The notes: generated by a model not told the origin, from the sequence alone. Numbered from the stretch's first letter, positions 1 to 7,722 are shown. The stretch: 25,378 bases of DNA from Caulobacteraceae bacterium (GCA_003136615.1 PLFA01000055.1:23984-49361), one strand, 5' to 3'. Numbers and translations: made by a program.

Positions 1-1157
1 TCCTGCTGGGCGGCGAAAAAGGTGGCCGACGCGACTCGCTTGTCCTTGCGCGCGGCCATGTGGGCCAGAGCGCAGGAGAGCAGGGTGCCCCCGATGCAAT
101 AGCCCACCGTATTGACCTTGCGCGCGCCCGTCTGGCGCAGAACCGCATCCACGGCGGCATAGACGCCCTCATGGAGGTAATCCTCGAAGGTCTTGGCGGC
201 CAAGGTCACGTCCGGGTTCACCCATGACGTCACGAAAACCGTGAATCCCTGGGCCGTCAGCCAGCGAATCATCGAGTTTTCGGGCCGAAGATCCAGAATG
301 TAGAACTTGTTGATCCAGGGCGGGAAAATCAGCAGCGGGATTTCGCAGACCTTCTCGGTCGTCGGCTCAAATTGCAGAAGTTGGATGATGTCATTCTGGA
401 AAATGACCTTGCCAGGCGCCGTCGCGACATTTTCGCCCACCTTGAATTGATCGAAGTCGGTCTGGCTAATCGCCAATTGACCACCGCCACGTTCAAGGTC
501 CGCGGCGAAATTCTCCATGCCCTTGAGAAGGCTCTCTCCCCGCGTCTCCATGATCGCGCGCAGCGCCGTGGGGTTCGACAGCACAAAATTCGACGGGGAA
601 AAAGCGTCGGTGAGCATGCGGGTCACGAACTCCACGCGCCTCAGCGTCATGGGCTCGACCCCTTCCACCCCGCTCACGAGATCATTCAGCCAGCTGGACG
701 TGATCAGGTAGGACTGCTTGACTATGTCGAAGACGGGGTTGGACCAGTCAGGATCAGTGAAGCGCTTGTCGCCGCGCGCGGGGGACGCGACGGGGGGCTG
801 GGCGTCTCCCGTGGCGTTGAGGGCCGCGGCGCGCCATAGGTCCAGATAACGGCCGTAAAGGTCCGCCTGAGCCCGCATAAGCTTCTCGGGCTGCGCGGCA
901 AGGCGAGTCATGACCTCGCCCCAGGCCCCGCTCACATGCAGGGGATCAACGCTCAAGGGGGCGTGGCGTTCGGCCTGACGTAGCGTCGCCTCTGCGATGG
1001 CGCTCTGCGCGGTCATGGCGGCCTTGGCCAGATTGAAGGACAGGGCCTCGACCGCGGCGCACTGCTCCTTCGAGAGAAACTCCAGGGCCGTTTCGGTTTT
1101 GCCGCCACTGGGGACGGCCGCGACGCCTTCCTTGGCGGAGTCTGACCGCTCAGGCAT
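1..1157 (-). CDS. phaC: Class I poly(3-hydroxyalkanoate) synthase, C-terminus outside window
   Basis: Polymerises (R)-3-hydroxyacyl-CoA into polyhydroxyalkanoate on the surface of storage granules. About 385 codons are open without a stop from the ATG at 1157-1155 to the window edge; class I enzymes are near 600 residues, so roughly the C-terminal third is missing. The start is preceded by a good ribosome binding site (GAGGAAA). The N-terminal PhaC domain is recognisable from segments such as FTDPDWSNPVFD, NPTALRAIMETRGESLLKGM and the PPWINKFYILDL stretch. The lipase-like box reads GYCIGGT, with the catalytic cysteine near residue 354; the Asp and His of the triad lie outside the window. It is divergent from the small secreted-protein gene, 55 bp away. 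The family call is firm; class I is inferred from length and similarity. Confidence 0.95.
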   Translation of the reverse strand, partial: MPERSDSAKEGVAAVPSGGKTETALEFLSKEQCAAVEALSFNLAKAAMTAQSAIAEATLRQAERHAPLSVDPLHVSGAWGEVMTRLAAQPEKLMRAQADLYGRYLDLWRAAALNATGDAQPPVASPARGDKRFTDPDWSNPVFDIVKQSYLITSSWLNDLVSGVEGVEPMTLRRVEFVTRMLTDAFSPSNFVLSNPTALRAIMETRGESLLKGMENFAADLERGGGQLAISQTDFDQFKVGENVATAPGKVIFQNDIIQLLQFEPTTEKVCEIPLLIFPPWINKFYILDLRPENSMIRWLTAQGFTVFVTSWVNPDVTLAAKTFEDYLHEGVYAAVDAVLRQTGARKVNTVGYCIGGTLLSCALAHMAARKDKRVASATFFAAQQ

Positions 1158-1212
1158 GGTTGTTTCCTCTCAACGTCAAGCGCCACCCTTCCGCCGGAGG
1201 GCGTCCTAGCCT

Positions 1213-1650
1213 ATGACCTTGGCTCTTATGAAGGCGTTCGGACCGCAATTTTCAACGCTCATCTTCGCCCTGCCCATTCTGGCGACGGCGACGTTCGCGC
1301 GCGCGGAGACAAACTCCTGCGGGGCGAGGCCCGTGGCGGAGGCGGCGAACCAAGCAGCCGCGATGGCCTATCCCACCTTTTGCTCAATCCCGAAAAGACC
1401 GACTGACATACGCACGCCGGCGGCCTTCAAGGCCGCCGTCCTCGACACGCGTAGGTCGGGCGTCGCGCTTGTGCGGGCGACCCGTCCCGAAACATTTGGA
1501 CTCGCAGCCTCCGGCGGCGGCGGCTTCGCCAGCGAGGCTCGAGCCGAAGCCGCGCCGCCCCCGCCAATGAACCCCCAGAATGTGGCCGACGCCGCGGCTT
1601 TCGCCCGAGACGCCCGCGCCAAGGCCACGCCGCCCCAGCGGCCCCACTGA
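1213..1650 (+). CDS. Small secreted/periplasmic protein of unknown function
   Basis: A 145-residue protein I cannot assign to a characterised family. The first 30 or so residues look like a Sec signal peptide: a hydrophobic stretch (FSTLIFALPILATATF) ending in an ARA motif before ETNSCG, so the mature protein would be about 115 residues and periplasmic. The mature part has two cysteines, a conserved-looking central segment (FCSIPKRPTDIRTPAAFKAAV) and an Ala/Pro-rich, probably disordered tail. The ATG at 1213 is chosen because GGAGG lies at 1196-1200; the ATG at 1228 has no comparable site. It sits 57 bp before alaC on the same strand and may share its transcript. I think similar proteins occur beside this aminotransferase in Caulobacterales, but that is from memory. 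Confidence 0.7.
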   Translation: MTLALMKAFGPQFSTLIFALPILATATFARAETNSCGARPVAEAANQAAAMAYPTFCSIPKRPTDIRTPAAFKAAVLDTRRSGVALVRATRPETFGLAASGGGGFASEARAEAAPPPPMNPQNVADAAAFARDARAKATPPQRPH

Positions 1651-1707
1651 CCCCAAGTAAGAGTCTTGACCCGTTAGCGCCCCCAGAAATCTCGATCCTC
1701 AAAGACC

Positions 1708-2925
1708 ATGATCCCCGACTTTCACCGCATAAATCTCCTCCCCCCGTATGTCTTCGAGGAGGTCAATAAGCTCAAAGCTCGCCTGCGCCGGGAGGGCGTC
1801 GATATCATCGACTTCGGCATGGGCAATCCCGATATGCCAACGCCCAGCCACATCATTGATAAGCTGCTGGAAACCGCGCGGGATCCCAAGGCTGGGCGCT
1901 ACTCCGCCTCGAAGGGGATATTGGGCTTGCGCCGCGCCATGGCCGGCTACTATCAGCGGCGCTTCGACGTCACCCTCGATCCCGAGACCGAGGTCGTTGC
2001 GACCCTCGGGTCCAAGGAAGGCTTCGCGAACCTGGCCCAGGCCCTGACCGCGCCGGGCGATGAGATCATCTGCCCCAATCCCGCCTACCCGATCCATGCC
2101 TACGGTTTCATCATGGCCGGCGGCGTTATCCGCCATATTCCCGCCCTCAGTCCCGAGGCTTATCTTTCCGGCGCCAGCAGGGCCATCGCCAGCTCATCTG
2201 CCCGCCCGACGGTTTTAATCCTGAGCTATCCCTCCAATCCGACTGCCCAGTGGGTGGATCTGGATTTCTATAAGGACGCGGTCGCCTTGGCCCGTAAGCA
2301 CGAATTGCTCGTCCTTTCCGACATCGCATATTCCGAGATCTATTTCGAAAACAATCCACCGCCCTCGGTGCTCCAGGTGGAGGGCGCGCGGGACCTCGCG
2401 GTGGAGGTCAATTCTCTCTCCAAGACCTATGCCATGGCTGGCTGGCGTGTCGGCATGGTGGTGGGAAACGCGCGCCTCTGCGCCGCGCTCGCCAGGATCA
2501 AATCCTATCTGGACTATGGCGCCTATACGCCCATCCAGGTGGCCGCCACGGCCGCCCTCAATGGCCCACAGGACTGCGTCGATGAGATTCGCGGAATTTA
2601 TAAGAGCCGCCGCGACGTTCTGGTCTCCTCCATGGCCCGGGCGGGCTGGCAGATCCCAAGCCCTCCGGCCTCCATGTTCGCGTGGGCGCCGCTCCCGGAG
2701 CCCTTCAAGGCCCAGGGTTCCATGGTGTTCGCCAAACGGCTCATTGAAGAAGCGGGCGTCGCGGTGTCGCCGGGCGTCGCCTTCGGAGAGTATGGCGAGG
2801 GCTTCGTGCGGATCGGCCTTGTGGAAAACGAGCACCGCATCCGGCAGGCCGCGCGCAACGTAAAGCGCCTTCTCGACAAGGAAATCGGCGCCGTGAACGC
2901 GGCCGACCCCGTGGTCGCGGGCTGA
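1708..2925 (+). CDS. alaC: PLP-dependent aminotransferase, AlaC type (alanine/glutamate)
   Basis: Fold-type I class I/II aminotransferase of 405 residues, closely resembling E. coli AlaC (YfdZ), which makes alanine from pyruvate with glutamate. Shared segments include LPPYVFEEVNKLK, DFGMGNPDMPTP, TLGSKEG, CPNPAYPIHAYG and ILSYPSNPTAQWV. The PLP-binding lysine is K239 in NSLSKTYAMAGWRVG, and the Asp that contacts the pyridine nitrogen is D205 in VLSDIAYSE. Automated annotation often calls such proteins aspartate or LL-diaminopimelate aminotransferases, so the substrate is less certain than the fold. One base separates its stop (2923-2925) from the hom start (2927), so the two are surely cotranscribed. 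This suggests a role in balancing aspartate-family or alanine pools. Confidence 0.88.
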   Translation: MIPDFHRINLLPPYVFEEVNKLKARLRREGVDIIDFGMGNPDMPTPSHIIDKLLETARDPKAGRYSASKGILGLRRAMAGYYQRRFDVTLDPETEVVATLGSKEGFANLAQALTAPGDEIICPNPAYPIHAYGFIMAGGVIRHIPALSPEAYLSGASRAIASSSARPTVLILSYPSNPTAQWVDLDFYKDAVALARKHELLVLSDIAYSEIYFENNPPPSVLQVEGARDLAVEVNSLSKTYAMAGWRVGMVVGNARLCAALARIKSYLDYGAYTPIQVAATAALNGPQDCVDEIRGIYKSRRDVLVSSMARAGWQIPSPPASMFAWAPLPEPFKAQGSMVFAKRLIEEAGVAVSPGVAFGEYGEGFVRIGLVENEHRIRQAARNVKRLLDKEIGAVNAADPVVAG

Positions 2926-2926
2926 T

Positions 2927-4225
2927 ATGACCTTAGGGAATCCGCCAATCCGGCGGCTGGGTGTTGCTGGCTTGGGGACAGTCGGGGCCGCCCTGGTCAA
3001 ACTTCTTGCGGCGCGGGGCGATTTTGCCCCGTCCGGTGAGCGGGTCGTTATCTCGGGCGTCTGCGCGCGGTCCCGCGCCGCGTCGCGCGGGGCGGACATC
3101 TCGCCCTATGTCTGGTTCGACGATCCCGTCGCTCTGGCGCGGTCGCCAGAGATCGACATCTTTGTTGAGCTTATTGGGGGTTCGGAAGGGGTGGCGCGCG
3201 CAGCGGTGGCGGCGGCGCTGGAGGCCGGCAAGCCCGTGGTCACCGCCAATAAGGCTCTAATCGCTCATCACGGCGCAGCCCTGGCGGCTCTGGCTGAAGC
3301 CAGGGGCGTTCCGCTTCTCTTTGAGGCGGCGGTCATGGGCGGCACGCCGGCGGTCAAACTGGTTCGTGAAGCCCTGGTTGCGGATCAGATTCACTCCATC
3401 GCGGGCATTCTGAACGGCACCTGCAACTATATTCTCAGCGAAATGGAGCAGAGCGGGTCCAGTTTCAGCCAAGTGCTGAAGCAGGCCCAGGCCCTGGGCT
3501 ACGCAGAGGCTGACCCCACCACCGACATCGGCGGCTTCGACGCCGCCCACAAGATCGTCATCCTCGCCGCCCTCGCCTTCGGGGGGGCGCCGGACTGGGG
3601 CGCCGCACAGGTCGAGGGCCTGCAGGGTGTCGATCTGCTGGATATCCGCCTCGCCAAAGACCTGGGCTACCGGATCAAGCTGGTCGCCGCGGCGGCAAGG
3701 TCGGCGGGAGGCGTCGCAGTGCGCGTCCATCCCACGCTTCTGCCGCTAGATCATCCCCTCGCGCGCGCCGACGGCGCCTTGAACGCCCTCTTTATCCAGG
3801 GGGAGAGTACCGGGCGGATGTTCATCCAGGGTCCAGGCGCCGGCCCCGGTCCCACCGCGGCGGCCGTGGCGGCCGATATCGCTGACGTCCTGGCGGGCGC
3901 TCAGCGCCCGGTCTTTCAACAACCCGCGGTGAAGCTCTCACAGGTCCGCGCGGCTGCTCCCAAGGCCCTGGCCACCAAGGCCTATATCCGGCTGATCGTG
4001 CGCGATGAGCCGGGTGTTATCGCCTCGGTCTCTGAAACCCTCGCCGAGTGCGGCCTCTCCATCGACAGCTTTTTGCAGAAGCATATGGAAGACTCTATCG
4101 GCGTGCCCATCGTCCTGACGACTCATCCAGCCGCCGAACCGGTGATCTTCGACGCCATCGCGCGCATTGGCGCCTTGCCCACCATGATCACCCCGCCCAG
4201 GATGCTGCGAATCGCCAACATTTGA
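2927..4225 (+). CDS. hom: Homoserine dehydrogenase
   Basis: Reduces aspartate semialdehyde to homoserine with NAD(P)H, the branch point to threonine and methionine. The 432-residue length fits the monofunctional three-domain form. An N-terminal Rossmann motif reads GVAGLGTVGAALVKLL (residues 12-27). The catalytic/dimerisation domain carries ILNGTCNYILSEM and GYAEADPTTDIGGFDAAHK. A C-terminal ACT domain starts near residue 352 (YIRLIVRDEPGVIASVSETL), consistent with allosteric feedback, classically by threonine. It starts one base after the alaC stop, so it is probably translationally coupled to it. Only 23 bp separate it from recJ. The homoserine it makes could feed the methionine branch represented by metC further along the window. 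Confidence 0.97.
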   Translation: MTLGNPPIRRLGVAGLGTVGAALVKLLAARGDFAPSGERVVISGVCARSRAASRGADISPYVWFDDPVALARSPEIDIFVELIGGSEGVARAAVAAALEAGKPVVTANKALIAHHGAALAALAEARGVPLLFEAAVMGGTPAVKLVREALVADQIHSIAGILNGTCNYILSEMEQSGSSFSQVLKQAQALGYAEADPTTDIGGFDAAHKIVILAALAFGGAPDWGAAQVEGLQGVDLLDIRLAKDLGYRIKLVAAAARSAGGVAVRVHPTLLPLDHPLARADGALNALFIQGESTGRMFIQGPGAGPGPTAAAVAADIADVLAGAQRPVFQQPAVKLSQVRAAAPKALATKAYIRLIVRDEPGVIASVSETLAECGLSIDSFLQKHMEDSIGVPIVLTTHPAAEPVIFDAIARIGALPTMITPPRMLRIANI

Positions 4226-4248
4226 GCGGCTTCATTGGGGATAGGGCC

Positions 4249-6060
4249 ATGGCGGCGGACGGCAGTTCAGTCGCGGGATTTCTGGGGGTCGAGCGTTCCT
4301 TAAGCGGCCGCCGATGGCGCTCCCGGCCCGCGGAGGCGGCGCTCGTACGGGAACACCAGGCGCGGCTGGGTCTTAGTGAACCTCTCGCCCGGGCCCTGGC
4401 CTCCCGGGGCATAGGGGCGGAGGAGGGGGCCTCCTTTCTGGAGCCGACGCTCAAAGCCCTTTTTCCTGATCCCTCAACCTTTGCGGACATGGACACCGCC
4501 GCCCAGGTCCTGCTCGACGCCCTGGAACACGCGACCCCCATGGTGGTGTTCGCCGATTATGACGTCGATGGCGCCTCCAGCGCGGCGCTTCTGGTCAGAT
4601 GGTTTCGAGCCATGGGCTTGGACCTGCCGATCTATGTCCCCGATCGCCTCATCGAAGGCTTTGGACCGAGCCCCGCCGCCTTTCGCCACCTCTACAATCA
4701 GGGCGCGCGTTTGGTTATCACCGTGGACTGTGGGGCCGCCGCCCATGGCGCTCTCGCCGCGGCCGGGGAGATCGGACTGGAGGTGGTCGTCATCGACCAT
4801 CATCTCATGCGCGACATTCCCACGGGTGTTGCGGCCTTGGTCAATCCCAACCGTCCGGACTGCGGCTCTAGCCAGGGTGTACTGGCCGCGGCCGGCGTTA
4901 CCCTGGTCCTCTTGGCGGCGCTCAATCGCGAAGCGCGTCGCCGGGGCCTCTTCGCCGGGCGGCCCGAGCCCGATATCAAGTCCTGGCTCGACCTCGCGGC
5001 CATGGGGGCGATCTGTGATGTCACGCGGCTGACGGGCTTCAACCGGGCTATCGCCGCCCAGGGACTCAAAGTCCTGTCCTCCTGGCGCAATCTCGGGCTG
5101 GCCGCCCTGATGGAGGTGGCCGGCGCCAAGATGGAGAATGCCGGGATCTTCGAGGCCGGCTTCGTGCTGGGGCCGCGGATAAACGCCGGCGGCCGGATCG
5201 GACGCTCGGACCTTGGCGCGCGCCTCTTGTCCACCGAGGACCCCGCTGAAGCCATGGAATTGGCGATTGAGCTTGATCGCCTCAATTCTGAACGACGGTC
5301 CGTGGAAACCCGGATCTTCGAGGAGGCGGTGGAGCTTATCGAGCACGCCAGCAATTTTGACGCCGAGGCCCCCGCCATCGTCGTGGCCAAGGAGGGCTGG
5401 CACCCCGGCGTGGTCGGCATCGTCGCGAGCCGCCTTCGGGAGCGATACCGAAGGCCGGTGTTCGTTCTCGGAGTGGACCCGGAGGCGGACATCGCCAAAG
5501 GCTCGGGACGGTCCCAGCCGGGCGTTAATTTGGGCCGCGCGGTGCAGGAGGCGCAGGTGGCTGGCCTGCTCCTGGCGGGGGGCGGCCACCCCATGGCCGC
5601 CGGCTGCACGCTTCGCGCCGGCTTGACGCCGGAGTTCCGGGACTTCCTTTGCGACCGTCTGGCCGCTGAAATGGGGCGCGCCGCTGAGGAGGATGCCCTG
5701 GATATCGATGTTCTTGTTTCACCGGGCGCGGCGGCGCGGGCCATACTCGACCTCTTCAGCGTTCTTGAGCCCTTTGGCCCCGGCGCGCCCGAGCCCGTCT
5801 ACGCTCTCGCAGATGTGCGCGCCGAGCGGGCGCAGCCGGTGAGGGGAGGGCACGTCCGGTGCTTTCTGGCTGACGGCGCTGGCAACCGCCTCAAGGCCAT
5901 CGCCTGGCGCAGCGGGGATACGCCGATGGGGCGCCGCCTGCTCGCGGGGGGCGGATCATTTCACGTAGCGGGCCGTCTTCGCCGCGATGACTGGCAAGGG
6001 CGCGACGGCCTGCAGTTCGAAATCGACGATGTCGCCGAAGCGCCGAGGTCTTCCGATTAA
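4249..6060 (+). CDS. recJ: Single-stranded-DNA 5'-3' exonuclease RecJ
   Basis: DHH-superfamily exonuclease acting in RecFOR recombination and mismatch/base-excision repair. All core motifs are present: DYDVDG (103-108), VDCG (159-162), DHH (183-185), a GPRINAGGRIG segment, GWHPGVVGIVASRL, and the DHHA1 signature GGHPMAAG (445-452). The length is 603 residues from the ATG at 4249, in the range of bacterial RecJ (about 570-610). The frame stays open upstream to 4048, but that part overlaps hom and is arginine/histidine-rich out-of-frame translation. GGGGATAGGG just before 4249 supports the chosen start. It lies 23 bp after hom, so it is probably the last gene of the alaC-hom-recJ transcript. 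Confidence 0.96.
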   Translation: MAADGSSVAGFLGVERSLSGRRWRSRPAEAALVREHQARLGLSEPLARALASRGIGAEEGASFLEPTLKALFPDPSTFADMDTAAQVLLDALEHATPMVVFADYDVDGASSAALLVRWFRAMGLDLPIYVPDRLIEGFGPSPAAFRHLYNQGARLVITVDCGAAAHGALAAAGEIGLEVVVIDHHLMRDIPTGVAALVNPNRPDCGSSQGVLAAAGVTLVLLAALNREARRRGLFAGRPEPDIKSWLDLAAMGAICDVTRLTGFNRAIAAQGLKVLSSWRNLGLAALMEVAGAKMENAGIFEAGFVLGPRINAGGRIGRSDLGARLLSTEDPAEAMELAIELDRLNSERRSVETRIFEEAVELIEHASNFDAEAPAIVVAKEGWHPGVVGIVASRLRERYRRPVFVLGVDPEADIAKGSGRSQPGVNLGRAVQEAQVAGLLLAGGGHPMAAGCTLRAGLTPEFRDFLCDRLAAEMGRAAEEDALDIDVLVSPGAAARAILDLFSVLEPFGPGAPEPVYALADVRAERAQPVRGGHVRCFLADGAGNRLKAIAWRSGDTPMGRRLLAGGGSFHVAGRLRRDDWQGRDGLQFEIDDVAEAPRSSD

Positions 6061-6124
6061 ACGGCCCAGCCAAGCGGTTGATGGAGGCGGAAGCCCACAC
6101 GAACGTCTTTAGAGACTGAGCCGC

Positions 6125-6153
6125 TTGCGCCGTGCGTCACGGCCAGGATATAT
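6125..6153 (+). promoter_or_regulatory. Candidate sigma-70 promoter for tRNA-Glu
   Basis: TTGCGC (6125-6130) and ATATAT (6148-6153) are separated by exactly 17 bp. The predicted start near 6160 would lie about 15 bases before the tRNA. It is the only TATA-like hexamer at promoter spacing in the recJ-tRNA gap. This was found by eye and is not scored against a matrix. Confidence 0.45.
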
Positions 6154-6174
6154 CCCGCCCTCCCGCGAGGGTGC

Positions 6175-6249
6175 GGGCCCTTCGTCTATCGGTTAGGACA
6201 TCAGATTTTCAATCTGGGAAGACGGGTTCGACTCCCGTAGGGCCTACCA
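6175..6249 (+). tRNA. tRNA-Glu, anticodon TTC
   Basis: A complete 75-nt cloverleaf with encoded CCA. The acceptor stem GGGCCCT pairs with AGGGCCT, with a G-U at the terminal 1-72 pair. The D arm contains GGTTAGGA. The anticodon stem TCAGA/TCTGG encloses the loop TTTTCAA, giving anticodon TTC (6208-6210). The T arm is ACGGG-TTCGACT-CCCGT, the discriminator base is A, and CCA lies at 6247-6249. A GC-rich hairpin (6154-6177) overlaps the first three bases and may form in the precursor before RNase P cleavage. Confidence 0.95.
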
Positions 6250-6500
6250 GTTTCTTCGCGCTGTCATATTCAATTTACGGTGCGGTATTCGATCCGCGCG
6301 AGGCCCATGAAAACGCCAAACAGGGCTGAGCTCGCGGCGAAAGCTCGCTCTTCACGGCTGAATACCTTCGATTCTGAAAGAATCAGGCCGTAAATCCGCA
6401 TTTTTTAAGCTTAGCTTGTTGACCTTTTCCACAGCCTGCGAGCGAATAGCCTCGGGCCGGGCATATCCGAACGGATGTGCGCGGGTTGGGGCAGAGTTAG
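6250..6500 (+). promoter_or_regulatory. Intergenic region and probable promoter/leader of the cold-shock gene
   Basis: A non-coding gap of about 250 bp, richer in A and T than its surroundings. Seen directly: a perfect inverted repeat GATTCT-GAA-AGAATC (6370-6384) containing two GANTC sites; a run of six T at 6401-6406; a TTGACC hexamer (6419-6424) that could be a -35 element, with only a weak -10 (GCGAAT, 6442-6447); and TTTTCCACA (6425-6433), which matches the loose DnaA-box consensus TTWTNCACA. A direct repeat AGCTCGC occurs at 6329-6335 and 6342-6348. I see no confident terminator for tRNA-Glu. Cold-shock genes often carry long structured leaders, so part of this may be 5' UTR. Confidence 0.4.
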
Positions 6501-7094
6501 ATGTCGGATTTCGATGTCGGGGCGCACGACGCGTTCAGCGAGGCGGTGCGCATAAGCGGGCGCGTGAAGTGGTTCGACGCCGGTAAGGGTTACGGCTTCG
6601 TCGTTCCCGATGACACAGCGCATACCGGCAAAGGCGACGTCCTCTTGCACATGTCTTGTCTTCGCAATGTCGGACGGCAATGCGCCCTGGAAGGCTCGGT
6701 GATCGTCTGCGACGTTGTCCGACGGCCCAAAGGCTGGCAGGTGGCGGAAATTGTCGATCTTGATGAGACGGGCGCCATTGATCGTCCCGAGACCCGGCGG
6801 ACCAAGCCTGACGCTCATGGCCATTCGGATCATGCGGGCGGCCCGGATCGACCGTTTCGCATCGCGCCGGAGGCCTCTGGCCCCTTTCAGCCCGCCAAGG
6901 TCAAGTGGTTTAACCGCACCAAGGGATACGGCTTCGTCGTGCGCGAGGGCGAGGCCGGCGATATCTTTGTCCATATCGAGGTGCTGCGCCGAAACGGCCG
7001 TGAGGACTTGCAGCCTGGCGAAGAGGTCAGGGTGCGGTTTGCAAAGGGCCCCAAGGGACTGGTTGTCGCGGAAATCGAATTGACCCACATCTAG
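6501..7094 (+). CDS. Two-domain cold-shock (CSD) protein
   Basis: A 197-residue protein with two cold-shock OB-fold domains, expected to bind single-stranded nucleic acid and to act in the cytoplasm as an RNA chaperone or antiterminator. Domain 1 spans about residues 17-87 (RVKWFDAGKGYGFVV; RNP1-like KGYGFV at 29-34; RNP2-like DVLLH at 46-50). Domain 2 spans about 131-195 (AKVKWFNRTKGYGFVV; KGYGFV at 141-146; RNP2 DIFVH at 154-158). The linker (about 90-128) is charged, histidine-rich and probably disordered. Domain 1 has a less canonical RNP2 and extra residues before it, so it may have diverged. Tandem-CSD proteins are known in Caulobacter and relatives. The start has GGGGCAGAG upstream. 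Confidence 0.92.
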   Translation: MSDFDVGAHDAFSEAVRISGRVKWFDAGKGYGFVVPDDTAHTGKGDVLLHMSCLRNVGRQCALEGSVIVCDVVRRPKGWQVAEIVDLDETGAIDRPETRRTKPDAHGHSDHAGGPDRPFRIAPEASGPFQPAKVKWFNRTKGYGFVVREGEAGDIFVHIEVLRRNGREDLQPGEEVRVRFAKGPKGLVVAEIELTHI

Positions 7095-7143
7095 GGCCGA
7101 TCTTGCGCTACGCCGCTGCGGACATGGGGCCTGCAGTCCTGCT

Positions 7144-7148
7144 AGGAG
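7144..7148 (+). promoter_or_regulatory. Ribosome binding site that decides a TTG start
   Basis: AGGAG ends 8 bases before a TTG at 7157. No such site precedes the upstream in-frame candidates (TTG 7103, ATG 7124), so translation of the thioesterase most likely begins at 7157. Confidence 0.55.
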
Positions 7149-7156
7149 TTTCTTTC

Positions 7157-7585
7157 TTGAGCCCTGACGGGGACATCCCTGAGCCGCCACAAGGTTTTGT
7201 TCCGCATGAGAGCCGGGGGGCATTCGCAAAGCACAACGGCCCCTATTTTGATCGGCTGGTATCAGAGGGGGCCGAGCAGGCCTTCTTCGTCCTGCCGCGT
7301 CACTGCAATGGGCTCGGAATTATTCACGGGGGAATGCTCTCGGCCTTTCTTGATAGCCTCCTGGCCTCGGCGGCGGCGCGCGCCGCCCAGGCGGTTCCCG
7401 TGACGATCCATCTCTCCCTCGACTTTCTCGACATGGGCCGGGCGGGGGATTGGGTTCTGGGAGAGGCGCGGACCACGCGCCTCACACGCGATCTCGCCTT
7501 CGTCGAGGGTCGCGCCCATATGCAGGAACGGACCCTCGCGCGGGCCAGCGGCGTCTTCAAACTGATGCGCCGGCGCGAAGCCTGA
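7157..7585 (+). CDS. PaaI-like hotdog-fold thioesterase
   Basis: A probable acyl-CoA thioesterase of the PaaI/hotdog superfamily, 142 residues from the preferred TTG start at 7157 (160 if started at TTG 7103). The signature is NGLGIIHGGMLSAFLDSLLA: the HGG turn followed by the long hot-dog helix with an acidic residue where the catalytic Asp/Glu lies. It continues into strands ending VTIHLSLDFLDMGRAGDWV and ARTTRLTRDLAFVEGRA, typical of the family core. Homologues hydrolyse small or aromatic acyl-CoA esters; the substrate cannot be read from sequence. The gene follows the cold-shock gene by 62 bp and ends 60 bp before tRNA-Pro. Confidence 0.82.
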   Translation: MSPDGDIPEPPQGFVPHESRGAFAKHNGPYFDRLVSEGAEQAFFVLPRHCNGLGIIHGGMLSAFLDSLLASAAARAAQAVPVTIHLSLDFLDMGRAGDWVLGEARTTRLTRDLAFVEGRAHMQERTLARASGVFKLMRRREA

Positions 7586-7645
7586 CCCGCTCCGCGTTGC
7601 GGCGCCCCGCCATTGCGTGGCATGAGGGCCCCCTCGCATGGATAT

Positions 7646-7722
7646 CGGGGCGTAGCGCAGCCTGGTAGCGCATCTGCTTTGGGAGCAGAGGGTCGCAGGT
7701 TCAAATCCTGCCGCCCCGACCA
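7646..7722 (+). tRNA. tRNA-Pro, anticodon TGG
   Basis: A complete 77-nt tRNA with encoded CCA. The acceptor stem CGGGGCG pairs with CGCCCCG. The anticodon stem TCTGC/GCAGA encloses loop TTTGGGA, giving anticodon TGG. The T arm contains GGTTCAAATCC, with discriminator A then CCA at 7720-7722. C1 paired to G72 is typical of bacterial tRNA-Pro. The next gene starts only 29 bases downstream. Confidence 0.96.

Noticed and set aside
2215..3099. 294-codon frame antisense to alaC and hom
   Set aside because: Spans two well-supported genes on the other strand and has no recognisable motif.
4048..4248. 67-codon in-frame upstream extension of recJ
   Set aside because: It overlaps hom in another frame, is rich in Arg/His as expected of out-of-frame GC-rich DNA, and RecJ homology begins after 4249.
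4474..5589. Long open frame antisense to recJ (371 codons)
   Set aside because: Mirror of the GC-biased codon pattern of recJ; no recognisable family and no start context.
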